From positions 1 to 46,818 of the forward strand of contig JACPLR010000026.1 of the NCBI GenBank assembly GCA_016186425.1: 46,818 nt of DNA, read 5' to 3'. A program made the translations under genes and the position numbers. Below are positions 17,132 through 26,283 of this stretch, in pieces (position 1 is the stretch's first letter; each line of letters opens with the position of its first letter). The DNA comes from Candidatus Pacearchaeota archaeon. GTDB lineage: Archaea > Nanobdellota > Nanobdellia > Pacearchaeales > GW2011-AR1. Below the pieces are notes generated by a model. That model had not been told where the DNA came from. It ran no database searches and saw nothing but the letters and a program-made list of their open reading frames with translations.

Positions 17132-17782
17132 TTAATTAACACAAACACCTACTTCTCCTAAAGGACTGCCAAGCATATCTGTCCATCCCCGAGATATTGT
17201 TGATGTTCTAATTGGCGGGTTAAAATCAGTTAGGCATTCATAGTCTATTGGACAGGAATAATTATTAGTACCTTTGCAAATGCAGAATTTATCCTGGCTG
17301 CAAAGAATATCAAAATAAGGGCCAGAACATAGAGCCTGATAAAAACCGCCCGAGTTATTACAAAGCTCTTCAGAAACATCTGGATTTTTATTGCAAAATG
17401 CATCTTTTTTGCAAGATATTTTTCCATTATTCTTACATTTGCATATTGAACAACCATCTTCAAATTTTTCTCCCGCAGAATATTTTCCATTAAGACATTT
17501 TGGACTGATAATTTTCTTGCATTCTTTCCGGCATTCAATGTTATCATTAACTACATTTCTTATGCAGATATTTTTTTCTTTTGCGCAAGCAAGTTTACAT
17601 AAGCTATTTTGGCAAGCGATTTTACATTGATTATGCTCATAGACACAGGCATCCCGCTCCCCTTCCTTATTTTCTGCACAATTTGCATTGCATTTCTGAT
17701 ATTCTCTCTTTTCTTCCTGTGTCGCTGCGAATATTATCGGCACAAGCAGGAGAGCAATCAAAATCATTATAACTTTTTTCAT
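17132..17782 (-). CDS. secreted cysteine-rich protein (216 aa)
   Basis: A clear signal peptide (MKKVIMILIALLLVPIIFAAT) is followed by over 25 cysteines in CxxxC-like clusters, e.g. CNANCAENKEGERDACVYEHNQC near 32-54 and CSICKCKNNGKISC near 116-129. The second cluster resembles small extracellular disulfide modules (VWC- or antistasin-like: GKYSAGEKFEDGCSICKC). Probably exported and disulfide-bonded. No partner gene adjoins it. Exact family not recognised. Confidence 0.7.
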   Translation of the reverse strand: MKKVIMILIALLLVPIIFAATQEEKREYQKCNANCAENKEGERDACVYEHNQCKIACQNSLCKLACAKEKNICIRNVVNDNIECRKECKKIISPKCLNGKYSAGEKFEDGCSICKCKNNGKISCKKDAFCNKNPDVSEELCNNSGGFYQALCSGPYFDILCSQDKFCICKGTNNYSCPIDYECLTDFNPPIRTSTISRGWTDMLGSPLGEVGVCVN

Positions 17783-17973
17783 TAAAAATTATTTAAAAAA
17801 CAGTATTTAAAGATTGTTCGTATTGTTTGCTATCATTCAATTATAACCTTTCACAAATCTGCTTTTTTAGTTTATGAATTTCTGAAGTTTTGGGTATTTA
17901 AAAAATACTTTTAGTAAACAGAAAGGTTTATTAATTCTGAAACTTAACAATTGTTAATATAAAATTAAATAAA

Positions 17974-18285
17974 ATGGCAAACAAAAAAATAATTATTCGT
18001 GAAGTATTTGTTGCTAAGCCTGGACAGGCATCAAAGCTTGCCAAGTTGTTCAAGAAATCATTTGCAGCTGATCCTAATATGCCTTCTGTAAAAATAATGA
18101 CTGATTTAGTAGGCAATTACAATACTGTTATAATGGAAATGGAAGTTAATAGTTTGGCTGAATTTGAAAAATTCATGGATGAATATAAATCTGGAAATAT
18201 GGATCCTAAACTTGCAGAGGAAATGTCTCAGTATCATGACATGTTTTTGACAGGGAGAAGGGAAATATTCCAGGTTTTGGATTGA
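17974..18285 (+). CDS. dimeric alpha/beta-barrel protein (103 aa)
   Basis: The pattern IIIREVFVAKPGQASKLAKLFKKSF ... YNTVIMEMEVNSLAEFEKFMDEYKSG ... FLTGRREIFQVLD fits the ferredoxin-like dimeric alpha-beta barrel (NIPSNAP/ABM type). Members are small enzymes or stress proteins. It lies 24 bp upstream of a VOC protein, so the two probably share a transcript. Substrate unknown. Confidence 0.65.
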   Translation: MANKKIIIREVFVAKPGQASKLAKLFKKSFAADPNMPSVKIMTDLVGNYNTVIMEMEVNSLAEFEKFMDEYKSGNMDPKLAEEMSQYHDMFLTGRREIFQVLD

Positions 18286-18309
18286 TAAATAAATCTTTAT
18301 AATTATATT

Positions 18310-18795
18310 ATGCAAAAAATAATTCCCTGTTTATGGTTTGACAGCGAAGCTGAAGATGCTGCTAATTTTTATGTTTCTATATTCAGGAATTCAAAGATAA
18401 AACATATTGAGAGATACGGAGAAGCTGCCTCAGAAGCTTCCGGCATGAAAAAAGGCAATGTTATGACAGTAACTTTTGAATTAAATGGCAATGATTTTAT
18501 GGCTTTAAATGGTGGGCCTATATTTAAATTTTCAGAGGCAATTTCTTTTATGGTGGAATGTGAAGACCAGGAAGAAATGGATTATTTTTACAATGGGCTT
18601 TCAGCACTGCCTGAAGCAGAGCAATGCGGTTGGATTAAAGACAAATTCGGTTTATCCTGGCAGCTTATTCCAAAAGATTTTGATAAGTTAATGAAAAATA
18701 CAGACCCGAAGAAAAAAGAAAAAGTAATAGCTGCACTTATGAAGATGAAAAGGGTTAATATAGATGAATTAGAGCTGGCTGCTGAGGGAGAATAA
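18310..18795 (+). CDS. VOC-superfamily protein, PhnB-like (161 aa)
   Basis: PhnB / 3-demethylubiquinone-methyltransferase-like glyoxalase fold. Signature segments are IIPCLWFDSEAEDAANFYVSIF near the N-terminus, MTVTFELNGNDFMALNGGP, and CGWIKDKFGLSWQLIPKDF. The last part contains the FGLSWQ block typical of this subfamily. The 161-residue length is normal. These proteins are mostly bacterial and uncharacterised. It pairs with the alpha/beta-barrel gene just upstream. Confidence 0.82.
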   Translation: MQKIIPCLWFDSEAEDAANFYVSIFRNSKIKHIERYGEAASEASGMKKGNVMTVTFELNGNDFMALNGGPIFKFSEAISFMVECEDQEEMDYFYNGLSALPEAEQCGWIKDKFGLSWQLIPKDFDKLMKNTDPKKKEKVIAALMKMKRVNIDELELAAEGE

Positions 18796-18833
18796 ATAGA
18801 AAGACTTAAAAATAACTTATATATCATGTTTTA

Positions 18834-18864
18834 GAGGTGAAAGCACCTCAGAACTTATTCTGAG
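18834..18864 (+). promoter_or_regulatory. two overlapping hairpins before a start codon
   Basis: GAGGTG/CACCTC (18834-18839 with 18844-18849, loop AAAG) and CTCAGAA/TTCTGAG (18847-18853 with 18858-18864, loop CTTA) share the three bases CTC, so full-length versions compete. They lie between a TATA-like CTTATATATC (about 18815-18824) and the ATG at 18873, which puts at least part of them in the 5' leader. Confidence 0.45.
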
Positions 18865-18872
18865 AAAATTAA

Positions 18873-19235
18873 ATGACTTCATGGGATTATTTTGTAGGAT
18901 TTGAAAGAGAACCTAAAAATTTAGATGATTTTTTAAATGTGCAAGGATATGATAGAATTCCTGTTGAAGGAGATAATACTAACAGAAACTATGAATCAAG
19001 AGAAGGAGGATCAGTAGATTTATTTTATTTTTCTAAATTACTTGAAATAACCCCGGGAGATGAACCAGATTGGAATAAATCAGGATTAAATATTGTTTGT
19101 GAGGTAATGATATCTACAAAAGATTCTGATGCAGATATTGAAGCAGAAAGAATAGCTGCTGAATTAACAAAAAGATACAAGGGTATTTTCTATGATCCTC
19201 AAGGGAAGGATTTTTTAAGAAGTGAAGATTTATAA
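18873..19235 (+). CDS. hypothetical acidic protein (120 aa)
   Basis: Acidic, soluble alpha/beta protein (MTSWDYFVGFEREPKNLDDF; later ADIEAERIAAELTKRYKGIFYDP). No signal peptide or catalytic motif. The two hairpins directly upstream could control its translation. Family unrecognised. Confidence 0.6.
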   Translation: MTSWDYFVGFEREPKNLDDFLNVQGYDRIPVEGDNTNRNYESREGGSVDLFYFSKLLEITPGDEPDWNKSGLNIVCEVMISTKDSDADIEAERIAAELTKRYKGIFYDPQGKDFLRSEDL

Positions 19236-19332
19236 TAAGATAATTCAAAATTTTCAATATTCTGATTTATGTTATTTCTATTAAGTGATAACATATAGAA
19301 GGATTTAAAAACAAGCGTTTAATACCTGTTTT

Positions 19333-20175
19333 ATGAAAAATCAGGTTTATGAAGAGCAAAGAAGGATTGGAAGAGAAAATGGGGTTGAACTAGAGGTAAT
19401 AAGTTATTTTCAGGATAAAGAAGCACCCAAAATTGTTTTTGCAACGGGTTTCGGGGGCTGCGCTGAGAAATATCCTTTAATTGATTCTCTTACCAGAGAC
19501 TTTAATGTTGCGAGTATGAGCCCTAGAAATTTTGGAAGATCTACAGGAAGATATACTATTGACAATTATGCTAATGATTTAAAGTTCGTTGTTGATGATG
19601 TTTCTCAGATTGACGGCAAGAAACCTTATGCCATGGGACATAGCCTTGGAGGATATACTTTTGCTAAACTTGCTGGAGAAGATAAACCTGTTGAAAAATT
19701 AGTTTTGCTAGATCCTCTTATAAATCCGACTGAACAATTTCCTTCACTTGTTAACTGGTATTTTTCTGATTGTGTAAAGAAAAATAAAGTTCCACTTAAG
19801 CCAGTAATCAGATTAGGAAATGTTCCTGGTTTTGGTCTTTTAAAAAAACTTAGAACTTTTGGAAAAAGTGTTTTTAGCGAGGATGATGTTAAAACATTTA
19901 TTGATTCTTTATATAATGCTCAATCTTGCAGTAAAGAACTTTTAGTTCCTACTTATGCTGTTTTAAGCGGAAGCACTTATTTAATGATTCCCACAAGTAA
20001 ATCCTGGCGCGATAATCTTAGAGCTAAATGGGAGAATTTTGGAGCTGAAGTTGATGTTTATCCTCGTTTAAATCATTGGTTTTCTGGAGGATTATTAACT
20101 GGAGTTGGGGATGTTTTCTGTAAAATGGAAAAAGAAGGAATTACTGATAAGATAAAAGAGTTTTTTAGGGAATAA
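19333..20175 (+). CDS. alpha/beta hydrolase (280 aa)
   Basis: Serine-hydrolase fold with the nucleophile elbow GHSLGGY near residues 103-109 (catalytic Ser in GHS) and an oxyanion region near VFATGFGG. A likely catalytic Asp lies in the C-terminal half and the likely catalytic His is in RLNHWFSGG near residue 248. Length is typical for an esterase/lipase of this superfamily. It has no signal peptide, so a cytoplasmic role is likely. The substrate cannot be read from the sequence. Confidence 0.8.
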   Translation: MKNQVYEEQRRIGRENGVELEVISYFQDKEAPKIVFATGFGGCAEKYPLIDSLTRDFNVASMSPRNFGRSTGRYTIDNYANDLKFVVDDVSQIDGKKPYAMGHSLGGYTFAKLAGEDKPVEKLVLLDPLINPTEQFPSLVNWYFSDCVKKNKVPLKPVIRLGNVPGFGLLKKLRTFGKSVFSEDDVKTFIDSLYNAQSCSKELLVPTYAVLSGSTYLMIPTSKSWRDNLRAKWENFGAEVDVYPRLNHWFSGGLLTGVGDVFCKMEKEGITDKIKEFFRE

Positions 20176-20282
20176 AAAGAATATAAATTAAATAAAAAAT
20201 AATCTTAAGTAAATGTAGCCATATATTTAATTAACTTTAAGTCATGTTAAATTTTCATCTAGAAAAATTTAGTGTTGTAATA

Positions 20283-20335
20283 ATTCAAAACTCTGAAAAT
20301 ATTGCAATAATTCTACCTGATTTATTAGAGTAAGC
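20283..20335 (+). repeat. family B repeat
   Basis: CTCTGAAAATATTGCAATAA followed by TTCTACCTGATTTATTAG matches the family B centre and right arm. It lies between the convergent hydrolase and CBS genes. Confidence 0.45.
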
Positions 20336-20373
20336 TGCTTATTTTTATTGGTATAAAAGTTATTATCAGAATT

Positions 20374-20937
20374 TTACATCTCATCCCTGCAGGATTCGCA
20401 GATCATCCTGCCATCAATACGTGTTAAAATATCATAATTGCCACATTCTTCGCAAAGGTCTTCGTGGAACATGCCCTGCATTGAAGACTCGCTTTTCTGC
20501 ATTTTATTTGTTTCCTCTTTTATTTTTTCAAATTCTCTTGTTGATTCAAAGACTTCTGGCAGGAATTTTACAATGTCTTTTAGTGTTACATATCCAATAA
20601 TTTTTTTGTTAGATATAACCGGCATCCTTCTTATCTTGAATTTATTCATCTTATCGAGGGCTTCGTGAATTCCTGCTTCTGGCTTGATTGTTATTATTTT
20701 TTTTCTTGCAATATCCCTTACAGCAATGTTTTCAAAACCATTGTTTGCTTTTTTTGTCAGAGCCCATACAATATCTTTTTCAGTTACAATTCCATGCAGT
20801 TCTTCATTTTCCTTAACAACAAGGCTTCCAACCCGGTTTTTTATCATTGTCCTAGCACAATCAATCAGTTTTGTCTCCGGCTTTACATGCACAAAGTTTC
20901 TCGTCATTACATCTCCTACACGTATTCTTGATTCCAT
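20374..20937 (-). CDS. CBS-domain pair protein with C-terminal zinc ribbon
   Basis: Two CBS motifs in tandem form one Bateman module: RVGDVMTRNFVHVKPETKLIDCARTM ... GIVTEKDIVWAL, then VRDIARKKIITIKPEAGIHEALDKM ... GYVTLKDIVKFL. Such modules sense adenine nucleotides. A linker helix leads to a C-terminal zinc ribbon CEECGNYDILTRIDGRMICESC (two CxxC pairs, about 163-183). This architecture is common among archaeal CBS proteins of unknown target and suggests a regulator. Confidence 0.85.
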   Translation of the reverse strand: MESRIRVGDVMTRNFVHVKPETKLIDCARTMIKNRVGSLVVKENEELHGIVTEKDIVWALTKKANNGFENIAVRDIARKKIITIKPEAGIHEALDKMNKFKIRRMPVISNKKIIGYVTLKDIVKFLPEVFESTREFEKIKEETNKMQKSESSMQGMFHEDLCEECGNYDILTRIDGRMICESCRDEM

Positions 20938-21265
20938 GCAATATTAAGGTGGTTGAACTTTAAATATTCTTCGCAGAATTGTTATCTCTTTTCAGTTATT
21001 GTTTAAACTTGACTTTTGTAAATCACTAGGTTTCTTGGAAGTTATTAGTAAATATCACTAACTTTCATATAAATTTAATTTTGGGCGTAGCAGGTTATGA
21101 GAAAATTTTGAAAATATAACTATAATTCTATATAATTCATTAGTTTAACCTGTTAATCTTTATAATTTAAGCAATTTTGAGCTGTATTTTTTGTATATAA
21201 ATCTTTAAAAATTTTGAATATAGGAAATATATTAAAGAAATATAATAAAAATTAAATTAAAGAAA
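20938..21265. other. gene-free spacer (328 bp) before the thermosome
   Basis: No open frame. TTTTGAAAATATAACTATAATTC near 21110 is a degenerate family B core. The run TTTTTTGTATATAAATC (about 21187-21203) is the best TATA candidate; it lies about 65 nt before the thermosome ATG, implying a short leader. Confidence 0.4.
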
Positions 21266-22861
21266 ATGACAGAGAAACCAATTTATGTTTTGCCTGAAAA
21301 TGTTCAGAGAATTCTCGGCCAGGATGCCCAGAGAAATAACATTCTTGCTGCTCGCATTGTAGCCGATACTGTTAAAACAACCCTCGGCCCGAAAGGCATG
21401 GATAAAATGCTTGTTGATTCTAATGGAGATATTGTTGTGACAAATGACGGGGTTACAATTCTTAAAGAAATGGAGATTGAGCATCCGGCTGCAAAAATGA
21501 TGGTTGAAATTGCAAAAACACAGGAAAATGAGGTCGGAGATGGAACAACAACTGCTGTGATGATTGCAGGCAAGTTGCTGGAAAATGCTGAAAAGTTGCT
21601 AGATAAGAAAATTCATCCCACGGTTATAACTAAAGGTTATCAGTTAGCTTCTGAAAAATCTTTGGAAATTCTTAATGCTTTGGCTACAAGAATTACAACT
21701 GATGATGACTACACATTGAGGCAGATTGCAATAACATCAATGACTGGCAAGGGAGTTGAAAATGTGAAGGAAAAATTTGCAAATTTTATTGTTGGCGCTG
21801 TGAAACAAATAGAGGATTTTGGAAATATCGATCTTGGCAATATAAAGCTTGAAAAAATTAAAGGGCATAGCATAAGAGATACAGAGATAATTTCCGGAGT
21901 GGTTTTGGATGTGGAAAAAGTAAATATTGACATGCCAAAAAGCATTGAAGATGCGAAAATTGCTCTTATTGATTTTCCAGTTGAGCTTAAAAATCCAGAG
22001 ATTGAGACAAAAATTAATATTTCATCTCCAGAGCAGTTACAGAGTTTTATTGATTCTGAAGAAAGAATGTTGAAAAGCATGATAGACAAGATAAAAAAAA
22101 CAGGAGCAAATGTTGTTTTCTGTCAAAAAGGCATTGATGATGTTGCGCAGTATTATCTTACAAAAGCTAAAGTTTATGCTTGCCGTAGGGTTAATAAAAG
22201 TGATCTGGAAAAATTGGCAAGAGCAACTGGAGGCAAGATAATCAGCAATATTGACGAGTTAAGCAATGAGGAGTTAGGAAGTGCGAAAAGTGTTGAAGAA
22301 TTTAAGCAAGGAGAAAATGTGATGACTTATGTTACGGGATGCATAAATCCAAAAGCAATCACAATAATTATAAGGGGGGGAAGTGAGCATGTTATGGATG
22401 AGACAGAGAGGGCAATTATGGATGGTTTGGGGGATGTTTCATCTGTTTTAAAAGATGGAAGAGTTGTTGCAGGGGGAGGGGCAATTGAGATTGAGCTTGC
22501 AAAAAAACTTAGAATTTTTTCTCAGAGTTTATCTGGAAGAGAACAATTGGCTGTTGAAGAATTTGCAGCAGCTCTTGAGCATATTCCAATAACTCTTGCT
22601 GAAAATGCCGGCTTGGATCCGATTGATATCCTTACAGAGCTAAAGGCAAAACATGATGAAGGAATGGAGCATTTTGGCTTGAATTTATTTAGCGGAAAAG
22701 TTGACGATACTTTTGAAGCAGGAATTATAGAGCCGTTGAAAGTAAAAACTCAGGCAATAAGTTCTGCTTCGGAAGTTGCAAATATGATTTTAAGAATTGA
22801 TGATGTTATTTCTTCTGGCAAAAGAAATAACAATGAAAAAATGATGCGGGAGCTTGAGTGA
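21266..22861 (+). CDS. thsA: thermosome subunit (group II chaperonin)
   Basis: ATP-dependent protein-folding chaperonin that forms double rings in the cytoplasm. Diagnostic segments are [24 protein letters not shown] near residues 41-64, the ATPase loop [10 protein letters not shown] near 88-97, the apical [14 protein letters not shown] and [13 protein letters not shown] near 403. 531 residues is normal. The tail ends [10 protein letters not shown] and lacks the Gly-Met-rich terminus of many thermosomes. Only one subunit gene is in this window, so a homo-oligomer or a partner elsewhere are both possible. Confidence 0.95.
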   Translation: MTEKPIYVLPENVQRILGQDAQRNNILAARIVADTVKTTLGPKGMDKMLVDSNGDIVVTNDGVTILKEMEIEHPAAKMMVEIAKTQENEVGDGTTTAVMIAGKLLENAEKLLDKKIHPTVITKGYQLASEKSLEILNALATRITTDDDYTLRQIAITSMTGKGVENVKEKFANFIVGAVKQIEDFGNIDLGNIKLEKIKGHSIRDTEIISGVVLDVEKVNIDMPKSIEDAKIALIDFPVELKNPEIETKINISSPEQLQSFIDSEERMLKSMIDKIKKTGANVVFCQKGIDDVAQYYLTKAKVYACRRVNKSDLEKLARATGGKIISNIDELSNEELGSAKSVEEFKQGENVMTYVTGCINPKAITIIIRGGSEHVMDETERAIMDGLGDVSSVLKDGRVVAGGGAIEIELAKKLRIFSQSLSGREQLAVEEFAAALEHIPITLAENAGLDPIDILTELKAKHDEGMEHFGLNLFSGKVDDTFEAGIIEPLKVKTQAISSASEVANMILRIDDVISSGKRNNNEKMMRELE

Positions 22862-23095
22862 AATAAAAAAGAGATTAATGTCTAGTAGATTTAGCTAAAA
22901 AGTTGGTAAAATTATGATAATTAAATCTTTTTGAATCTATGCAATACTTAATTTCTCTTTTATGAGAAATTAACCCTATTTTATTGGCTGTTTAGTTAAT
23001 ATTTAATCTATAAGATAGGTGTTAGGTATTTAATTATCTTTATTTAAATTATTATTCAGCGTAATCTTTAAATACGCTCTTGATGTTATTACTTT

Positions 23096-23489
23096 ATGTC
23101 AGAAAAAGACAAGATTATTGAGCAGAAAATAAAAAGAGGCGGGATATTTGATTTTAAGGAAGTTTACCAGTTTACTTACAGATGGCTTAATGAAGAGGAT
23201 TATACTGTTGAAGAGAGAAAATATACAGAAGAAGTAACTGGAGATTCCAAGAAAGTCGAGATTCAATGGATTGCAACTAGGCAATTTTGAGCTGAAAATT
23301 GTCGGCAATCTTGTAAAAGACTGGGGCAGCACATGGGAGAAAAATCCGTTTATGAAGTTTTTAAGAGGCACTTATGATAAATATATTGTTGAAGGAAGAA
23401 TAAAACAGTATGAGATTAAGCTTTACGATGTTGTTAATGAACTGACAGAGCAAATTAAGGCTTTCTTGACTGTTGAGGGGATGAAGTAA
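23096..23489 (+). pseudogene. conserved hypothetical gene split by frameshift
   Basis: The first frame (23096-23290) reads MSEKDKIIEQKIKRGG...VEIQWIATRQF and stops. The second (usable from about 23271 to 23489) continues FELKIVGNLVKDWGSTWEKNPFMKFL...AFLTVEGMK. The two read as one protein of about 130 residues, with a break around 23276-23291. A few residues may be missing between WIATR and FELKI, so a small out-of-frame deletion is likely. A sequencing error is possible. Function unknown. Confidence 0.6.
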
Positions 23490-23643
23490 ATAAAAAGAAC
23501 CAAGGTTCTTCCTATGCCATCTCCTCTGATACTAATATATTTTAAATGATAATATTAGAAGTAATTAAGGAAGTTTCATAAAAGAAACCATTGGTCTATT
23601 AAAAGGAAGTTTCATAAAAGAAACCATTGGTGTCTTTTATTAA
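23488..23643 (+). repeat. family A repeats in both orientations
   Basis: A plus-strand copy (23488-23532) has the perfect hairpin AAGAACC-AA-GGTTCTT followed by CTATGCCATCTCC. A tandem pair on the minus strand (23565-23643) reads, on the plus strand, GGAAGTTTCATAAAAGAAACC twice, each copy followed by ATTGG. The plus-strand copy begins at the stop codon of the broken gene upstream; the pair ends about 70 bp before the next ATG. Confidence 0.7.
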
Positions 23644-23711
23644 GAGTAAAAGAACAGCAAAATATTTATATATAACGTCATCATTTTATTGTATTATAAG
23701 GATATTTTAAT

Positions 23712-25139
23712 ATGATAAATAAAAACAGAGGCATTTTTTTGATTTTTGCAAGTTGCTTTACATTAATTTTAAGTTTATCTTTTGCCAGCGCACTTTCTGT
23801 TACTGTAAGCTCAAAACCTATTGTTGATAGCATTGTCAATGATCACGGAAAGCCGGCGATTTTTAGCGTAACTATTACTAATAATGAAGCAAGAGATGTG
23901 AATCTTGAAATTTATGCCTTTGAAAGATTTAAATTAATTCCAAGTGAACTGAATTTATCTACAGGAGAGAGCAAGACGCTGGAACTTGAATTCCTTCCTT
24001 TTGGGCCTATGGAAGACAATGTTGGCTATGTAACTGTTCCTTTTTATGTTAAAGAAAAAAGCGGAAGTGATAATGTGCAGAGCAAGGCAGTTGTCAAACT
24101 TGTTGATTTCAGGAAAGCCTTTGAGCTTAAGTCGGAAAATGTAAATCCTGCTGCCAATAGTGTCAAGGCTTATTTTTATAATTTAGAGAATATTAATTAC
24201 CAAGATTTGGAGGTTATTTTTTCTTCTGTGTTTTTTGATGATAAAAAAGAGACCATTGATTTAACTCCCTATCAGAGATACGAGACAAATATTCCTATAA
24301 GCAATGAAAAAATCAAGAAACTTGTTGCAGGCAATTATAATATTAAGGCAACTTATTTAATTAATGGAAAAACAGAAGCTGTTGATAGCTTGATGAAAAT
24401 ACTTGAGAAAACAGGGCTTTCTGTTAACGAGCAGAAAAGCGGAACAATTATAAGAAAGCTTACAATTGATAAGTTAAATGAAGGAAATATTCCAAGTGTT
24501 GCTGAGATAACTATTAAGAAAAATGTTATTTCAAGATTGTTTACAACATTTTCTCTTGAGCCAAATAAAATTGAGAGGCAAGGATTTTTTATTTCTTATA
24601 CCTGGCAGAAAGAATTAAACCCTGATGAGAAGTTAAGTGTCAGAGCAACAACAAACTGGACATTTCCGCTTATAATTACAATTTTAATCGTAATAATTGT
24701 GTTCTTAATTTATTGGTATACCAGACAGGACGTAATTATCAAGAAAAAGATTGGTTATGTCAAGACTAAGAGCAATGAATTTGCCTTAAGAGTTACTGTA
24801 AAGGTTAGGGCAAGGAGATTTGTTGAAAAAGTAACTCTTTATGACAGGCTTCCTGGAATTACTAAGATTTATGAGAAATTTAGTTCTCCTACTCCAACAA
24901 GAACTGATGAATCAAGCGGCAGGGTTCAGTGGGATATTCCTAAGCTAATTGAAGGAGAGGAAAGAGTATTTTCTTATTTAATGTATTCCAAATTGAATGT
25001 TGTTGGCAAGTTTGAGATACCTTCTGCAACAGCGGTTTATGAATTAAATGGCAAGCCAGGCCAGGCAAAATCAAACAGGGTTTTCTTCGTAAACGAGCCA
25101 AAAAGAATTGTTGAGGATAAAGAGAATAAAAATTTCTAG
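23712..25139 (+). CDS. exported membrane-anchored Ig-like protein (475 aa)
   Basis: A signal peptide (FLIFASCFTLILSLSFASAL, about 9-28) leads into an extracytoplasmic beta-rich region resembling Ig-like/NEW3-type domains (FSVTITNNEARDVNLEIYAF; later FELKSENVNPAANSVKAYF). One transmembrane helix (FPLIITILIVIIVFLIYWY, about 319-337) is followed by a cytoplasmic beta domain of about 130 residues. Proteins of this layout are frequent in Woesearchaeota/Pacearchaeota-type genomes and have no assigned function. A TATA element (TATTTATATATAA) precedes it by about 45 bp. Confidence 0.7.
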   Translation: MINKNRGIFLIFASCFTLILSLSFASALSVTVSSKPIVDSIVNDHGKPAIFSVTITNNEARDVNLEIYAFERFKLIPSELNLSTGESKTLELEFLPFGPMEDNVGYVTVPFYVKEKSGSDNVQSKAVVKLVDFRKAFELKSENVNPAANSVKAYFYNLENINYQDLEVIFSSVFFDDKKETIDLTPYQRYETNIPISNEKIKKLVAGNYNIKATYLINGKTEAVDSLMKILEKTGLSVNEQKSGTIIRKLTIDKLNEGNIPSVAEITIKKNVISRLFTTFSLEPNKIERQGFFISYTWQKELNPDEKLSVRATTNWTFPLIITILIVIIVFLIYWYTRQDVIIKKKIGYVKTKSNEFALRVTVKVRARRFVEKVTLYDRLPGITKIYEKFSSPTPTRTDESSGRVQWDIPKLIEGEERVFSYLMYSKLNVVGKFEIPSATAVYELNGKPGQAKSNRVFFVNEPKRIVEDKENKNF

Positions 25140-25214
25140 GATAATATTTATTTGAGAATATTCTAATATAACTTTTAGCGATATTTTATAAATATAAAAT
25201 TATTCTATATTTTT

Positions 25215-25505
25215 ATGGAATATATTCTTGAAGTTATTGATAAAAACGGGAGGAAGATTAGGCTTACTAAAAAATAATGGAGTCATATAGGAAAAGAGCT
25301 TCCTATTGTTAATGATCTTGAGGAAATTAAACAAACTCTCTTAAAACCCATTAAAATTTCTACTCATAAGTATGGAAATGTCTGCGATTATTATTCTTAT
25401 TTTAAGAGCAAAAAATCTATATCTAAATATTTTAAGGTAGTAGTTAAATATTTAAATGGGGACGGATTTGTTATTACAGCATATTTTGTAAGGAGAATAA
25501 ATTAA
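25215..25505 (+). pseudogene. PBECR/RelE-like nuclease toxin with in-frame stop
   Basis: The frame 25215-25505 would encode 96 residues: MEYILEVIDKNGRKIRLTKK, stop, WSHIGKELPIVNDLEEIKQTL ... YFKVVVKYLNGDGFVITAYF. The TAA at 25275-25277 is exactly where relatives have the residue before W-x-H-I (LTxxxWxHI), so CAA or AAA to TAA is the simplest explanation. The rest is intact to a normal stop 2 bp before the DUF2283 gene. The family is the small nuclease often paired with DUF2283; family placement is from memory of this arrangement, not a search. Confidence 0.65.
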
Positions 25506-25507
25506 AA

Positions 25508-25738
25508 ATGAAAGGACAAATGAGGGTCTATTATGATGAAGAAGCGGACTTTTTAGAAATTAGCATAGCAGAGCCAAGACAGAACTATGGAGACCATATT
25601 AGTGAAGATGTAGTATTATATAGGGATGAAGAAACAGATGAGATTGTAGGTATTGGGATATTTAATTTTAAGACAAGATCTAAGGATTTGCAAGAAATTA
25701 AGCTTGATTTGCCGGTTAATATTTCTTTGTTTTCTTGA
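25508..25738 (+). CDS. DUF2283 protein, probable antitoxin (76 aa)
   Basis: MRVYYDEEADFLEISIAEPRQNYGDHISEDVVLYRDEETDEIVGIGIFNF carries the DUF2283 core (YYDEEADFLEI; EIVGIGIFNF). The gene follows the broken toxin by 2 bp, the standard toxin-antitoxin arrangement for this family. With the toxin disrupted it would be a solitary antitoxin unless read-through occurs. Confidence 0.82.
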   Translation: MKGQMRVYYDEEADFLEISIAEPRQNYGDHISEDVVLYRDEETDEIVGIGIFNFKTRSKDLQEIKLDLPVNISLFS

Positions 25739-25780
25739 TTATTTTATTTAGTTCTGCAAAAATTAAAATACTTTATTTAA

Positions 25781-25833
25781 TCATTCAGAACAATTTTGAA
25801 AATGCTGCAATAACTTTACCTGGCTTATACATC
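25781..25833 (+). repeat. family B repeat
   Basis: ATTCAGAACAATTTTGAAAA, then TGCTGCAATAACTTTACCTG and GCTTAT, i.e. the centre and right arm of the family B consensus. Confidence 0.5.
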
Positions 25834-26118
25834 TTAAGTACACTAAACCATAATTAGTTATCCCTATTAGTTTGAGGGCTACAAAAATCAAGAAAAAATG
25901 TAAAAACTATTATTATATTCGGTAAAATAAACAATTTATTTATCAGAAAGAAAATGTTAATATTATGTAGCCGTAAAACGATTTTGTTATATTTCAAAAA
26001 ATATTATAATTTTATCAACGATAATCTACTAAAAAGGTGTTATAATGTAAACTTTATAGCATTTTTCAATTAAGAACAAGTATTTATGACTTGGTGCACT
26101 TAAGTTACTTAATCTAGC

Positions 26119-26195
26119 TGATAAATTATGTAAGGATATGGCATGATTTCAGAATAAGTTTTGAAAATAATGCAATAACTCTCCCTGCCTTATTC
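26119..26195 (+). repeat. family B repeat, most complete copy
   Basis: The left arm GATAAATTATGTAAGGATAT with GGCATGATTTCA faces the right arm TGAAAATAATGCAATAACTC with TCCCTGCCTTATTC across a short centre (GAATAAGTTT). The arms are approximate reverse complements over about 32 nt. The 20-mer TTTTGAAAATAATGCAATAA at 26159-26178 is identical to 30920-30939. Confidence 0.6.
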
Positions 26196-26283
26196 AATGT
26201 ATTATGTAAGTTTAGTTGGTTATTACCCTTGATTACATCTTAACGATATATTTAAAAGTATATTCTTTTTTAGATTGTTGAAT

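Larger units (their letters stand above)
25739..26283. other. 545-bp gene-free spacer with family B repeats
   Basis: No coding frame or RNA gene is seen. Two family B copies dominate it (25781-25833 and 26119-26195). The region just before tRNA-Tyr contains AACGATATATTTAAAAGTAT (about 26240-26260), the likely tRNA promoter. Confidence 0.5.

Noticed and set aside
22360-22384. G-rich stretch in the thermosome gene
   Set aside because: It encodes the conserved IIRGGSEH loop, so it is explained by protein sequence.
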